64,000 nt of DNA from Massilia eurypsychrophila (GCF_002760655.1 NZ_PDOC01000010.1:106641-170640); one strand, 5' to 3'; numbered from the stretch's first letter, positions 54,268 through 63,026 are shown. Translations and numbers: made by a program. The notes: a model not told the origin generated them from the sequence alone.

Positions 54268-56826
54268 ATGCCCAACCAACTACTAGCCAACTACCTCGCC
54301 GCGCCGGACGGCTTCGACGAAATGCTCGACGCGGCGCAGGTGCCGCGCGCGCACTGGCGCGCGATGCTGGCCAACCTGGAGAACGAGGCGCCGGACATGA
54401 TGCGCCAGCGCTTCGAGACGGTGCAGCGCCAGGTGCGCGAGAACGGCGTCACCTACAGCGTGACCGCCGACGCCAACGGTCAGCAGCGCCCGTGGGACCT
54501 GAACGTGCTGCCGCTGATTTTGCCGCCCGACGAATGGAGCGGCATCGAAGCGGCGGTAGTCCAGCGCGCCACCCTGCTCAACAAGATTCTCGGCGACGTG
54601 TATGGCAAGCAGGAGATGCTGCGCGAAGGCTTGCTGCCGCCGGCGCTGATTCACGGCCATGCCGGCTTTTTGCGCCCCTGCCACGGCATGCGCCATCACG
54701 ACGAGGTCGCCCTGCATTTTTACGCCGTCGACCTGGCGCGCGCGCCCGACGGACGCTGGTGGGTGATGGCCGACCGCACCCAGGCGCCATCGGGCGCCGG
54801 CTATGCGCTGGAAAACCGCGCCATCATCGCGCCAACCTTCCCCGACCTGCTGCGCGAGCTGAAGGTGCAGCCGCTGGCCGGCTTCTTCCGCACCATGCGC
54901 GACAGCCTGGTGCACTGGGGCCGCCTGTGCGCCGCCAAAGGCGACTCGCCGGCCCCGCTGCGCGGCGGCGAAATGCCGCTGATCGTGCTGCTCACGCCGG
55001 GCCGGCGCACCGAAAGCTATTACGAGCAGGCCTACCTGGCGCGCTACCTCGGCCTGCCGCTGGTCGACGGCGGCGACCTGACGGTGCGCGATGGCGTGGT
55101 CTATCACAAGACGCTGTCCGGCCTGCACCGCGTGCACGTGGTGCTGCGCCGGGTCGACGACGAATCGTGCGACCCGCTCGAGCTGCGCAGCTCGATGCTC
55201 GGCGTGGCCGGGCTGACCCAGGCCGCCCGCCGCGGAAATGTATTAGTCGCCAACAGCCTCGGTTCGAGCCTGCTCGAATCGGGCGCCCTGCTCGGCTTCC
55301 TGCCGGCGCTGTCCCGGCGCTTGCTCGGCGAGCCGCTGAAGATGCCGTCGGTGGCGACCTGGTGGTGCGGCGAGCCGGCCGCGCTGGCCGCGGTGATCAG
55401 CAAGTTGGACCGGCTGGTGATCAAGCCGAGCTTTTCGCAGCTGCCGCAGTTTTCCGTCTTTGGCCAGGACCTCGCCGGCGACGCGCGCGACGCCTTCATC
55501 GCCAGGCTGCGCGCCACGCCGAACGACTTCGTCGCCCAGGAACTGGTGCGCCTGTCGCAGGCGCCGGTATGGAACGCCGGCGCTGCGCCTGGCCTGCAGG
55601 CGCGCGCCATCGGCCTGCGCGTATTTGCCTGCGCCACGCCGAACGGCTACGTCGTCATGCCCGGCGGCCTGACGCGGGTGGCCACCGGTCCCGACGCGCG
55701 CGTGCTGACGATGCAGATGGGCGGCGCCAGCAAGGACACGTGGGTGCAGGCGCGCCGCAAGGTGACCGCGCACCGCCTGCACAAGCGCAGCGCCACCAGC
55801 GAGGACCTGGTGCGCGAGGACACCAACCTGTCGAGCCGGGTGGCCGAAAACCTGCTGTGGTTCGGCCGCCATGCGGAGCGCTGCGACAACATCGGCCGCC
55901 TGCTGCGCGTGGCGCTGCATTTCCTTTTCAATGTGCGCTTCGACCAGCGCGGCGAAGAGTGGCCGATCGTCGAGGCGCTGTGCATCTGGTTCCATCTGAT
56001 CGAAGCGAAGAAGGCGCCGCGCCGCAGCCAGGCGCTGGGCGGCATGGTGCAAAGCCAGGCCGGCGCCATCTACAGCGATCCCGAAATCGAAGCGGCCCTG
56101 CTGCTGGCGGTGGTCTCGCCCGACGTGCCTGGGCTGGCGCGGCAACAGCAGCAGCTGCACCGCATCGCCGGCCAGCTGCACGAGCGCTTCTCGGTCGACA
56201 ACTGGCGCGCGCTGAACCGCATGGCGCAGCCGCAGCCCGCCCCGGGCACGCTGCCGTCGCAGTCGGAGGCGATGACGATCCTCGACGACGCCGCCGCGGC
56301 CTTGATGACGCTGGCCGGGTTTGCGCTCGACGGCATGACGCGCGACCTAGGCTGGCGCTTCATGTCGATCGGGCGCCGCCTCGAGCGGCTGCAGTTCCAG
56401 AGCGTGGTGCTGCAGCGCGCGCTGGCGATGGACGAGAACGGCAACCTCGACTGGCTGCTCGAGCTGTCCGACAGCATCGTCACCTACCGCGCGCGCTATC
56501 GCGCCCAGCCCGAGTGGCTGCCGGTGCTCGACTTGCTGCTGCGCGACGAGACCAATCCGCGCTCGATCCTGTTCCAGCTCGACGGCATCCTCGGCGCCCT
56601 CGGCAAGATCGCGCAGACCTACGGCGCCTGCGGCGAGCATCTGCTGGCGCCGCTGAAGGCCGAACTGCTGGCCCTCGATCCGGGCGCCGACCTAAACTAC
56701 GGCAACGCCAAGCTGAGCGACCTGCTGCATCGCATCCAGCTGGCCAGCGGCGCCTTGTCCGAGCACCTGAGCGTGCAATTTTTCAGCTACACCGACAGTG
56801 GACAGAACAAGGACCGGACATCATGA
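54268..56826 (+). CDS. Circularly permuted ATP-grasp/alpha-E fusion protein
   Basis: 852 aa. Residues ~1-500 are the permuted ATP-grasp domain (AAVVQRATLLNKILGDVYG, TQAPSGAGYALENR, VMPGGLTRVATGPD, GGASKDTW). Residues ~525-840 are alpha-E (SSRVAENLLWFGRHAERCDNIGRLLRV). It thus joins in one chain what is two genes on the minus strand (49340-50752 and 48378-49337). It overlaps the downstream transglutaminase by 4 bp. A decayed copy of its central part lies at 60715-60896. Confidence 0.9.
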   Translation: MPNQLLANYLAAPDGFDEMLDAAQVPRAHWRAMLANLENEAPDMMRQRFETVQRQVRENGVTYSVTADANGQQRPWDLNVLPLILPPDEWSGIEAAVVQRATLLNKILGDVYGKQEMLREGLLPPALIHGHAGFLRPCHGMRHHDEVALHFYAVDLARAPDGRWWVMADRTQAPSGAGYALENRAIIAPTFPDLLRELKVQPLAGFFRTMRDSLVHWGRLCAAKGDSPAPLRGGEMPLIVLLTPGRRTESYYEQAYLARYLGLPLVDGGDLTVRDGVVYHKTLSGLHRVHVVLRRVDDESCDPLELRSSMLGVAGLTQAARRGNVLVANSLGSSLLESGALLGFLPALSRRLLGEPLKMPSVATWWCGEPAALAAVISKLDRLVIKPSFSQLPQFSVFGQDLAGDARDAFIARLRATPNDFVAQELVRLSQAPVWNAGAAPGLQARAIGLRVFACATPNGYVVMPGGLTRVATGPDARVLTMQMGGASKDTWVQARRKVTAHRLHKRSATSEDLVREDTNLSSRVAENLLWFGRHAERCDNIGRLLRVALHFLFNVRFDQRGEEWPIVEALCIWFHLIEAKKAPRRSQALGGMVQSQAGAIYSDPEIEAALLLAVVSPDVPGLARQQQQLHRIAGQLHERFSVDNWRALNRMAQPQPAPGTLPSQSEAMTILDDAAAALMTLAGFALDGMTRDLGWRFMSIGRRLERLQFQSVVLQRALAMDENGNLDWLLELSDSIVTYRARYRAQPEWLPVLDLLLRDETNPRSILFQLDGILGALGKIAQTYGACGEHLLAPLKAELLALDPGADLNYGNAKLSDLLHRIQLASGALSEHLSVQFFSYTDSGQNKDRTS

Positions 56827-57767
56827 GCGAGCAGCCGGACGGCCGCGGCGCGTCGATGCGCTACCGCGTGGTGCACGAAACGCGCTACAAATATCAAAGC
56901 TCGGTGACGTTGTCGCAGCAATACCTGCACCTGACACCGCGCCCGTTTGCGTACCAGCAGACCGAGTCGCACCAGATCTGGATCGACCCGGCGGCCAACG
57001 ACGGCAGCGACGGCACCGACTACTTCGGCAACAACACGCGCCATGTCGCCATCACCGTGCCGCACAGGAGTCTGCTGGTGCATGCCGAATCGGTCGTGAT
57101 GCTGGCGCCGCGCCCCGGGCTGGCCGACATCGCCGGCACGCTGCCGTGGGAAAGCGTGCGCGACATGGTGACGAAGGAGAAAAGCGCCGCCACCTTGGAG
57201 GCGTGCCGCTATTTATATGCGTCGCCGCACGTGACGTGTTTCCCCGAGCTGGAAGCGTACGCGCGCATCAGCTACACGCCGGGCCGGCCGCAACTCGACG
57301 CGGCGCTGGACCTGACGCACCGGATCTTTGGCGATTTCGAATTCGACGGCAAGGCAACCGACATTTCGACGCCGCTCGAAGAAGTGCTTCTCGGACGGCG
57401 CGGCGTGTGCCAGGACTTTGCCCACCTGATGATTGGCTGCCTGCGCAGCGTCGGGCTGCCGGCGCGCTACATGAGCGGCTATATTTTGACGCATCCGCCG
57501 GCCGGCAAGCCGCGCCTGATCGGCGCCGACGCATCGCACGCGTGGGTGTCGGTATATTGCCCCGAGCTCGGCTGGGTCGACTTCGACCCGACCAACCGGC
57601 GCCTGGTGCAGCACGAACACATCACGCTCGGCTGGGGCCGCGACTTCAGCGACGTGACGCCGATGCGCGGCATCGTGCTGGGCGGCGGCAAACAAGACCT
57701 CGACGTGCAGGTGACGGTGACACCGCTGCCTGAGGGGTCAGGCCCGTTTTTTCTTTCAAGGGTCTGA
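56823..57767 (+). CDS. Transglutaminase-like protein with repeat-derived C-terminus
   Basis: 314 aa. N-domain (~13-95; YRVVHETRYKYQSSVTLSQQYLHLTPRP), then the core triad Cys196 (RRGVCQDFAHL), His239 (ASHAWVSVY) and Asp255 (WVDFDPTN). The family usually ends near VQVTVTPL. Here the last residues, EGSGPFFLSRV, are encoded by the GGGGTCAG repeat at 57734-57771, so the original stop was probably displaced by it. The start ATG overlaps the previous stop (ATGA); a second ATG at 56856 is possible. Confidence 0.88.
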   Translation: MSEQPDGRGASMRYRVVHETRYKYQSSVTLSQQYLHLTPRPFAYQQTESHQIWIDPAANDGSDGTDYFGNNTRHVAITVPHRSLLVHAESVVMLAPRPGLADIAGTLPWESVRDMVTKEKSAATLEACRYLYASPHVTCFPELEAYARISYTPGRPQLDAALDLTHRIFGDFEFDGKATDISTPLEEVLLGRRGVCQDFAHLMIGCLRSVGLPARYMSGYILTHPPAGKPRLIGADASHAWVSVYCPELGWVDFDPTNRRLVQHEHITLGWGRDFSDVTPMRGIVLGGGKQDLDVQVTVTPLPEGSGPFFLSRV

Positions 57768-57771
57768 CCCC
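57734..57771. repeat. GGGGTCAG inverted-repeat element spanning a gene end
   Basis: GGGGTCAGGCC (57734-57744) pairs with GGTCTGACCCC (57761-57771), one mismatch, around a T-rich loop. It supplies the stop codon and last residues of the transglutaminase and may also act as terminator. It resembles the element at 50801-50839. Confidence 0.7.
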
Positions 57772-57983
57772 GGTATGAGTTGACGCCGGCCCCCCGGCTC
57801 CAGCCCAATACCGCAAAGTTTACCCTAAGACGAAACGCAAAAACGTCGTTTCCAGCAGGCCGGAATCCCTGCCTCCTCCTGGCCAGCAGGTAACTGTGCT
57901 TGACGCCAGGACGGCGCTTAATTGCTTGAACGGCACTTGAAGCCGTGAAATAATGCATCTTCAACTACAACGCAAAGGCAATC

Positions 57984-58592
57984 ATGTTCAAGAGACTGGC
58001 AGCGGGTGCACTTGGCATTAGCGATATCGGCGTCATCGTCGATCCGGCGGATTACAACAAGGTCGATGCGGACGATTACCTATTTAACGAAGATGGCGAG
58101 CAAATCTTCTTCCTCATTAAAAGCAAGAAGGATGAGTACTGCTTCACAAACCTCGCCCTGATCCATGTAGACGGCGACTCGGCAATATCCTCGAAGCGCT
58201 CCATCAAGCGCTACGACTATTCCTCCCACCAGATCTCCAAGGTGACCATCGAGACCGCCGGAACGCTCGATATGGACATCGAGCTCAAGTTCGACCTGGA
58301 GGGCATCGTGTTCTCAATCGATATCAAGAAGACCTTCATTGAGCAGCTCAAGGATATTTACAAGGCTTTGATCACTATCGGCAAACAGCAGAAACGCGAC
58401 GCGGCATCGCGGGACAACGCGATGCGCACGCTGGACGCCACAGCATCCGTGCACAAGCTCAATATCGCCCCAGGTGAAGGTGGGCTGGCCGTCCAATACG
58501 GCTTACTGCTGGAGGCCCTCAACACATCCATGTTCGACACGCACACGAAACGGGATTTCAGTGACGTGTTCACAAAATATATTCACAACTAG
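57984..58592 (+). CDS. Bacterial PH-domain protein (YvbH-like)
   Basis: 202 aa. Residues ~1-125 match the bacterial pleckstrin-homology fold of PF08000 (GISDIGVIVDPADYNKVDADDYLFNEDGEQI, then FLIKSKKDEYCFTNLALIHVDGDSAISSKRSIKRYDY). The C-terminal ~70 residues are helical, as in the YvbH extension. Cytosolic. Its GC content and codon use look lower than the flanking operon, so it may be acquired. Function unknown. Confidence 0.82.
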   Translation: MFKRLAAGALGISDIGVIVDPADYNKVDADDYLFNEDGEQIFFLIKSKKDEYCFTNLALIHVDGDSAISSKRSIKRYDYSSHQISKVTIETAGTLDMDIELKFDLEGIVFSIDIKKTFIEQLKDIYKALITIGKQQKRDAASRDNAMRTLDATASVHKLNIAPGEGGLAVQYGLLLEALNTSMFDTHTKRDFSDVFTKYIHN

Positions 58593-58824
58593 GATTTGCA
58601 TCAAGCCCAATCGTATTTGCACTTTGCATGATTTGGTTGGGCGTCTCAAAGTTGTTTCAAAGCTAGACAGCTAAGCCATGGCTGTTGGGCGCGGTTGCAT
58701 GTCAGTGCTGTTGCAGGTGGCGGTCGTCCACCTCGGCTTCCTCAATCTCGCCTTTGGCACCCATGGGGCGCGGGAAAGCGAGCTGCACGACACCCGCGCC
58801 CGGACGCGTGAGAGCGGCGCCGCG

Positions 58825-59331
58825 TTACGGATCGGCCGCCGGACAGGTGTTGGCATGGGTGCAGGTAGCGCACCAATCATGATCGATCGTCCCCTGGATG
58901 TTGCAGGCGGCGGTCTGCTCCATTTGCGCTGTCAGGGCGCGTGCGTACGCAAGAAACACCCTTAGCGGCTGCCCGGCCCGGTTGAACTCTTCGGTCAGGC
59001 GATGCGTACTCATGCGGTAGGCCGCGCCGGCGTCGCGCACAACGGCGCGGCACGGCGATACGACGCCGTTGAGGAAGAGTGGAATCCCGATCACGCCTTC
59101 ATTTCTCACAAGCGATATCTCGACCTGGGTCGCGCCGCCCAGGTAGCTGAGCGATACAGCACCGCGGATGGGAAAATAGACGTAGGGCTGCGGGCGGCCT
59201 GTCTGGTACAGCGTTTCTCCGCTGGCGATGGGTACCAGGGTCAGGTGGTGCAGCATGCGTTCGAGGGCCACTGCCGGCAAGCTGCCCAGCAGATGGTTCG
59301 CATTGGTGCGATGCACGTACGAAACTGGCAT
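58825..59331 (-). CDS. Crp/Fnr-like protein lacking the DNA-binding domain
   Basis: 168 aa from 59331. The effector barrel is complete (GETLYQTGRPQPYVYFPIRGAVSLSYLGG; LVRNEGVIGIP) and runs to the dimer-helix phrase AQMEQTAACN. Full-length relatives continue there with RHHTVEQQLCRWLL and a winged HTH. Here the protein ends instead with IQGTIDHDWCATCTHANTCP, four Cys/His-rich residues, and a stop. It is either a truncated regulator or a sensor-only protein with a possible metal-binding tail. I found no HTH in other frames downstream. Confidence 0.7.
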   Translation of the reverse strand: MPVSYVHRTNANHLLGSLPAVALERMLHHLTLVPIASGETLYQTGRPQPYVYFPIRGAVSLSYLGGATQVEISLVRNEGVIGIPLFLNGVVSPCRAVVRDAGAAYRMSTHRLTEEFNRAGQPLRVFLAYARALTAQMEQTAACNIQGTIDHDWCATCTHANTCPAADP

Positions 59332-59387
59332 TGGTTCCCGTCGCGGCGTCGCAAGGTGATGTCGCAGGCTAACACAGCGTTCCTGTA

Positions 59388-60443
59388 TCACGGCGTGATC
59401 GCCACCTTGAGCACGCCGTCGCGCTGATTCGCGAACAGATCGTAGGCAAGTTCGATTTCATCGAGCCGGAAGCGGTGCGTGACCATCGGTTCCAGGTTGA
59501 CCTTGCCCGACGCGACGACGTTCATCAGACGGCGCATGCGTTCCTTTCCGCCAGGGCACAACGTAGTCACGATACGGTGGTCGCCGAGTCCCGCGGCAAA
59601 CGCGTCGAGCGGCATAAATAGCTTGCCCGAATAAACGCCCAGGCTGGACAGCGTGCCGCCCGGCTTGAGCGCGCGAAGGCATTGTTCGAAGGTAACCTGG
59701 GTTCCCAATGCCTCGATTGCCACGTCGACGCCGCGCCCGTGCGTCAGGCGCATGATCTCGGTGAGCGGATCGGTCTTGGTGTAGTCGATCGTCACGTCGG
59801 CACCCATGACCCTGGCCACGTCCAACCGCGCCTGAAGGCCGTCGACGGCGATGATCAGGCTCGCGCCGCGCAGTTTCGCGCCCGCTGTCGCACACAGCCC
59901 GATCGGGCCCTGGGCGAAGATGACGACGGTATCGCCGATCCGGATGTCGCCGCTTTCCGCGCCGCCGAAACCGGTGCTCATGATGTCGGGGCACATGAGG
60001 ACCTGCTCATCGCTCAGGCCGTCCGGAATCGGCTCCAGATTGGACATCGCGTTCGGCACCCGCAGGTATTCGGCCTGGCTGCCGTCGATCGTATTGCCGA
60101 AGCGCCAACCGCCGGCCGGCTTGCCGCCGCACTGGGCCTGGTGGCCGTCGAGGCAAGTGTAGCACTGGCCGCAGGGCGTTATCGCGCCCACCACCACGCG
60201 CTGCCCGACGCTGTAGCCTTCGACGCCGGCACCGAGCTCGGCAATGATTCCCACTGGTTCATGGCCAATCGTGCGGCCCGCCGCCACCGGAAACTCTCCC
60301 TTGAGAATATGGATATCGGTGCCGCAAATCGTCGTGGTCGTGATCTTCACCACCGCGCAGCCCGGACCGGCCGTCGGCACCGGTTTCTCTTCGAGCGATA
60401 TAACGCCGGGGCGTACGTAGACTGCCGCTTTCATCGTGCGCAT
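59388..60443 (-). CDS. Zinc-dependent medium-chain alcohol dehydrogenase
   Basis: 351 aa. Catalytic zinc ligands Cys40 (TTICGTDIH), His61 and Glu62 (GHEPVG). The structural zinc set is Cys91, Cys94, Cys97 and Cys105. A Rossmann segment lies at ~165-200 (IFAQGPIGLCATAGAKLRGASLIIAVD). It resembles NADP-dependent isopropanol dehydrogenases, with the CPDIMSTGF phrase typical of that group. It probably oxidises or reduces a short secondary alcohol/ketone. The start at 60443 is conserved-looking (MKAAVYVRPGVISLEEKP). Confidence 0.9.
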   Translation of the reverse strand: MRTMKAAVYVRPGVISLEEKPVPTAGPGCAVVKITTTTICGTDIHILKGEFPVAAGRTIGHEPVGIIAELGAGVEGYSVGQRVVVGAITPCGQCYTCLDGHQAQCGGKPAGGWRFGNTIDGSQAEYLRVPNAMSNLEPIPDGLSDEQVLMCPDIMSTGFGGAESGDIRIGDTVVIFAQGPIGLCATAGAKLRGASLIIAVDGLQARLDVARVMGADVTIDYTKTDPLTEIMRLTHGRGVDVAIEALGTQVTFEQCLRALKPGGTLSSLGVYSGKLFMPLDAFAAGLGDHRIVTTLCPGGKERMRRLMNVVASGKVNLEPMVTHRFRLDEIELAYDLFANQRDGVLKVAITP

Positions 60444-60900
60444 GATGACTCCCTCTTGTCTGATGGTGGCCACCTTCGCACACACGATGCGAAAAAATAA
60501 TGATGTGCATCAAATCTGGTGTTGCAATTGGTCCGCGGCCGGCCGAAAAGATTTCGTCCACGATTTCGTCCGAGCCACGCACGGGCGCAAAGCCTGCGGC
60601 TTTTGCAATTTGCCGCTAGCCATGGAGATAAAGAGCGGATGCCCCAACTTAAGGCGGGCGAAGCGAGCGTGCAGCCATATCGACGAAAACCTCCGCCCGG
60701 CGGCCGATAGTGATCGCTGTCCGAGCGCTTGCTGGGCGAAGCGCTGAAGATGCCGTCGGTGGCGACCGGGTGGTGCTGCGAGCCGGCCGCGCCGGGCCGC
60801 GGTGATCAGCAAGTTGGACTGCTGGTCATCACGCCGAGTGTATCGCAGCTGCCGTGGTCTGCCGTCTTTGGCCAGGAGTTCGCCGGCGACGCGCGAGCGA
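60444..60900. other. Gene-poor stretch with an ATP-grasp remnant
   Basis: Between the alcohol dehydrogenase start and the fasciclin gene end I find no intact gene. The right part (60715-60896) is a decayed copy of the ATP-grasp/alpha-E gene. The left part, including an open frame ending PYRRKPPPGGR at 60710, has no supportable product. Confidence 0.6.
60715..60896 (+). pseudogene. Fragment of the ATP-grasp/alpha-E fusion gene
   Basis: About 182 bp align almost end to end with 55307-55488 inside the fusion gene, in the same orientation; I estimate 85% identity by eye. It covers the coding for the LLGEPLKMPSVATWWCGEPAALAAV region to GQDLAGDAR. A one-base insertion near 60790 (GCCGCGCCGGGCC against GCCGCGCTGGCC) breaks the frame, and nothing homologous extends on either side. 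It is a non-functional duplicate or recombination scar. Confidence 0.85.
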
Positions 60901-61455
60901 TTATTTTGGCATCAGCACCGTGTCGATCACGTTGATCACGCCATTCGACTGGTACACATCGTAGGTGCTGATGCTTGCGGTGTTACCGGCTTCGTCCTTC
61001 GCGACGATGTTATGCATGCCGTTCATGTGGAACATCAGCTTGCCGCCGCTCGCAGTCGCCAGTTCGGCCTTGCCATTGCCCTTCTTGATAGCGCCCTGCA
61101 GCGCCTTGAAATCATACTTCCCCGGCACGACGTGGTAAGTCAGAATCTTGGTCAGCGTCGCTTTGCTTTCCGGCTTGACGAGCGTGTCGACGGTCCCGGC
61201 CGGCAGCTTGGCAAACGCCGCATTGGTCGGAGCGAACACGGTGAACGGGCCCTTGCCTTTCAACGTTTCGACCAGTCCGGCGGCTTTGACGGCGGCGACC
61301 AGCGTGGTGTGGTCGGCCGAGTTGACGGCATTGTCGACGATGTCCTTCGACTGCAACATGCTCTGGCCGCCGACCATGACGGTATCGGCTGCGAGCGCCG
61401 TGCCGGCGGTTGCGAATGCTGCGGTCAGAACGAGTACGGTAGCAAGTTTTTTCAT
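60901..61455 (-). CDS. Secreted fasciclin-domain protein
   Basis: 184 aa with a signal peptide ([18 protein letters not shown] before AD). One FAS1 domain (~35-184): [34 protein letters not shown], the H-box [11 protein letters not shown] and the terminal [13 protein letters not shown]. Periplasmic or surface adhesion protein. It is third in the minus-strand ECF sigma/anti-sigma unit but also has its own candidate promoter (TGAATC-N17-CGTATA, 61522 to 61494). GGAG lies upstream of the ATG at 61455. Confidence 0.92.
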   Translation of the reverse strand: MKKLATVLVLTAAFATAGTALAADTVMVGGQSMLQSKDIVDNAVNSADHTTLVAAVKAAGLVETLKGKGPFTVFAPTNAAFAKLPAGTVDTLVKPESKATLTKILTYHVVPGKYDFKALQGAIKKGNGKAELATASGGKLMFHMNGMHNIVAKDEAGNTASISTYDVYQSNGVINVIDTVLMPK

Positions 61456-61493
61456 GATGACTCCTGGTGTGATTGTTTGCGTGTGCATGAATT

Positions 61494-61522
61494 TATACGC
61501 AGCCACAACCACACCAGATTCA
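61494..61522 (-). promoter_or_regulatory. Candidate ECF-sigma promoter of the fasciclin gene
   Basis: Minus-strand TGAATC (61522 to 61517), 17 nt, then CGTATA (61499 to 61494), 38 bp before the ATG. The same two hexamers with the same spacing precede the DUF4331 gene. Confidence 0.65.
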
Positions 61523-61548
61523 CAAATTTCTTCCAGAAATTTGCGCAC

Positions 61549-62280
61549 TCAGATCTGCACCAGCGCGCCTTTGTACAATATCGGTCCGGTTGGCCCGTTC
61601 GGATCTGGCGAGCCGCCCCTCGGCTCCAGGCTGACCGCCAGCAGCGGCGTCGAGCCTGGGGTAACATCGCCCGGCATCGCCAGCGTGACCGCGCCGTTGG
61701 CCGCGAGCAGACCCAGCGAGCGCGGTGCGCCCTGCTTCGGCAACGCCCACAACTGCAGCACCTTGTCGGCAGTGACGGCCGAATCGCCGATGACCCTGAC
61801 CATCAGCGTGCGCCGCACGGCGTCCGCAGTGACGACAACTGCCGCCTGCGCGTTCTCGCCGCTCAGTGCGGCAACGTAGGAAACAGCCGGCGATTCGACC
61901 ACCGGCGCGCGCGTTGCCAGGACGAACACGAGCAGCATTGCCAGCGCGCTCGCGCCCAGCCCAAGGCCGCGCCAGAACCTGAGGCTGTCGCGCAACCGCC
62001 CCGAAATCGCAGCATGCACCGGAGCCACGCGCAGCGCCGCAAGGTTAAGCCTGCGTTCGATGCCGACCCACACGCTCGTCGGCGGCTGCACGGGAGACGA
62101 AAGTTCGGCTAACGGATGCAGCGTACCCTGCCAGCGCGTGACCGCCTGTGCCAGGGTCGCATCGATGGCGATCCACTGTTCGAAGCGGCGGCGCGCACCG
62201 CCCTTGAGCGTGCCGAGCACGTACTCGGCCGCCAACTGCTCGCGGAGCACTTCATTGCGCTGCAAATTGCTGTGATTCAT
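61549..62280 (-). CDS. Anti-sigma factor (RskA/anti-sigma-K type)
   Basis: 243 aa. The N-terminal cytosolic part (~1-90) has the anti-sigma-like helical start LREQLAAEYVLGTLKGGARRRFEQWI. One transmembrane helix lies at ~105-128 (GLGLGASALAMLLVFVLA). The periplasmic RskA C-terminal domain (~135-243) has LQLWALPKQGAPRSLGLL and LLAVSLEPRGGSPDPNGPTGPILYKG. It holds the sigma factor at the membrane until signalled. It overlaps the sigma gene by 4 bp. Confidence 0.9.
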   Translation of the reverse strand: MNHSNLQRNEVLREQLAAEYVLGTLKGGARRRFEQWIAIDATLAQAVTRWQGTLHPLAELSSPVQPPTSVWVGIERRLNLAALRVAPVHAAISGRLRDSLRFWRGLGLGASALAMLLVFVLATRAPVVESPAVSYVAALSGENAQAAVVVTADAVRRTLMVRVIGDSAVTADKVLQLWALPKQGAPRSLGLLAANGAVTLAMPGDVTPGSTPLLAVSLEPRGGSPDPNGPTGPILYKGALVQI

Positions 62281-62870
62281 GCGCGTTCCAGTTTCGACAT
62301 GCAACCGCGCAGGCGTTCAAGGCCGCGCCGGATCCACGTCTTGATTGTACCTATCGGCAATTTCAACTGCTCCGCCACCTCGCTGTGCGACAGGTCGTGA
62401 TAGAACGCCAGCGCGATGGCCTGCCGATGCATTCCTTCCAGGCGTGTGAGGCACTGCGCCAGCGATTTCGCGTCGCCGCTCAATTGCAGCGCTTCGAACG
62501 GCGTCGCCGCGCCGCTTTCGAGCGCTTCCATCACCGCCGGATCGAAGGTGTCGGCATCGATCTCGACGCCGGCGCCCGCCACACCCGCGCGCCGCAGCGC
62601 ATCGAAAGCCTTGTTGCGCACGATCGTCGTCATCCACGTCATCGGCGCCGCAAGGGCCGGCTGGTAGCTGGCGGCATTGTTCCAGATGCTGATGTAGCTC
62701 TCCTGCAGCACTTCCTCGGCCCACTCTCCCTTGATCAATATACGCGTGGCGAAGCCAAACAGTTTCGGCGAAGTGGCGTCGTAGAGACGGCGAAAGGCCA
62801 CGGCGTCGCGCTGCGCAACTGCCGCGAGCCATTCCCGCAATTGATTTTGCTGCGGATCGATAGATGCCAC
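62277..62870 (-). CDS. ECF RNA polymerase sigma factor (SigK-like)
   Basis: 197 aa. Region 2 (~20-90) has YDATSPKLFGFATRIL and EEVLQESYISIWNNAASY. Region 4 (~140-195) has LEGMHRQAIALAFYHDLSHSEVAEQLKLPIGTIKTWIRRGLERLR. Regions 1.1 and 3 are absent, as in ECF factors. It is coupled to its membrane anti-sigma factor. A TATAAT box lies upstream (62926 to 62921), so its own promoter looks housekeeping rather than the TGAATC/CGTATA type. Confidence 0.92.
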   Translation of the reverse strand: MASIDPQQNQLREWLAAVAQRDAVAFRRLYDATSPKLFGFATRILIKGEWAEEVLQESYISIWNNAASYQPALAAPMTWMTTIVRNKAFDALRRAGVAGAGVEIDADTFDPAVMEALESGAATPFEALQLSGDAKSLAQCLTRLEGMHRQAIALAFYHDLSHSEVAEQLKLPIGTIKTWIRRGLERLRGCMSKLERA

Positions 62871-62997
62871 GAGATTTTCCGTTCAAGAAGTTTTTGCCGA
62901 GCTATTGCCCAGAGCACAACAATTATAGACGAGAAATTCCCGTTTCCACGGGGCGCTGTGCCGTTTTACGACGACCCTGAAAATAAACTGAAATTGT

Positions 62998-63026
62998 TGA
63001 ATCCGTTTCCAAAAACGCTACGTATA
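62998..63026 (+). promoter_or_regulatory. Candidate ECF-sigma promoter of the DUF4331 gene
   Basis: TGAATC (62998-63003), 17 nt, CGTATA (63021-63026), 76 bp before the ATG at 63103. Identical hexamers and spacing to the fasciclin gene promoter. Confidence 0.65.

Noticed and set aside
60519..60710. A 63-codon open frame before the ATP-grasp remnant
   Set aside because: Arg/Pro-rich, no ribosome site and no recognisable domain; it lies in a decayed stretch.
62871..63000. TGAATC/CGTATA-type promoter for the ECF sigma gene itself
   Set aside because: I looked for the same hexamers on the minus strand and found none; a TATAAT box is present instead.
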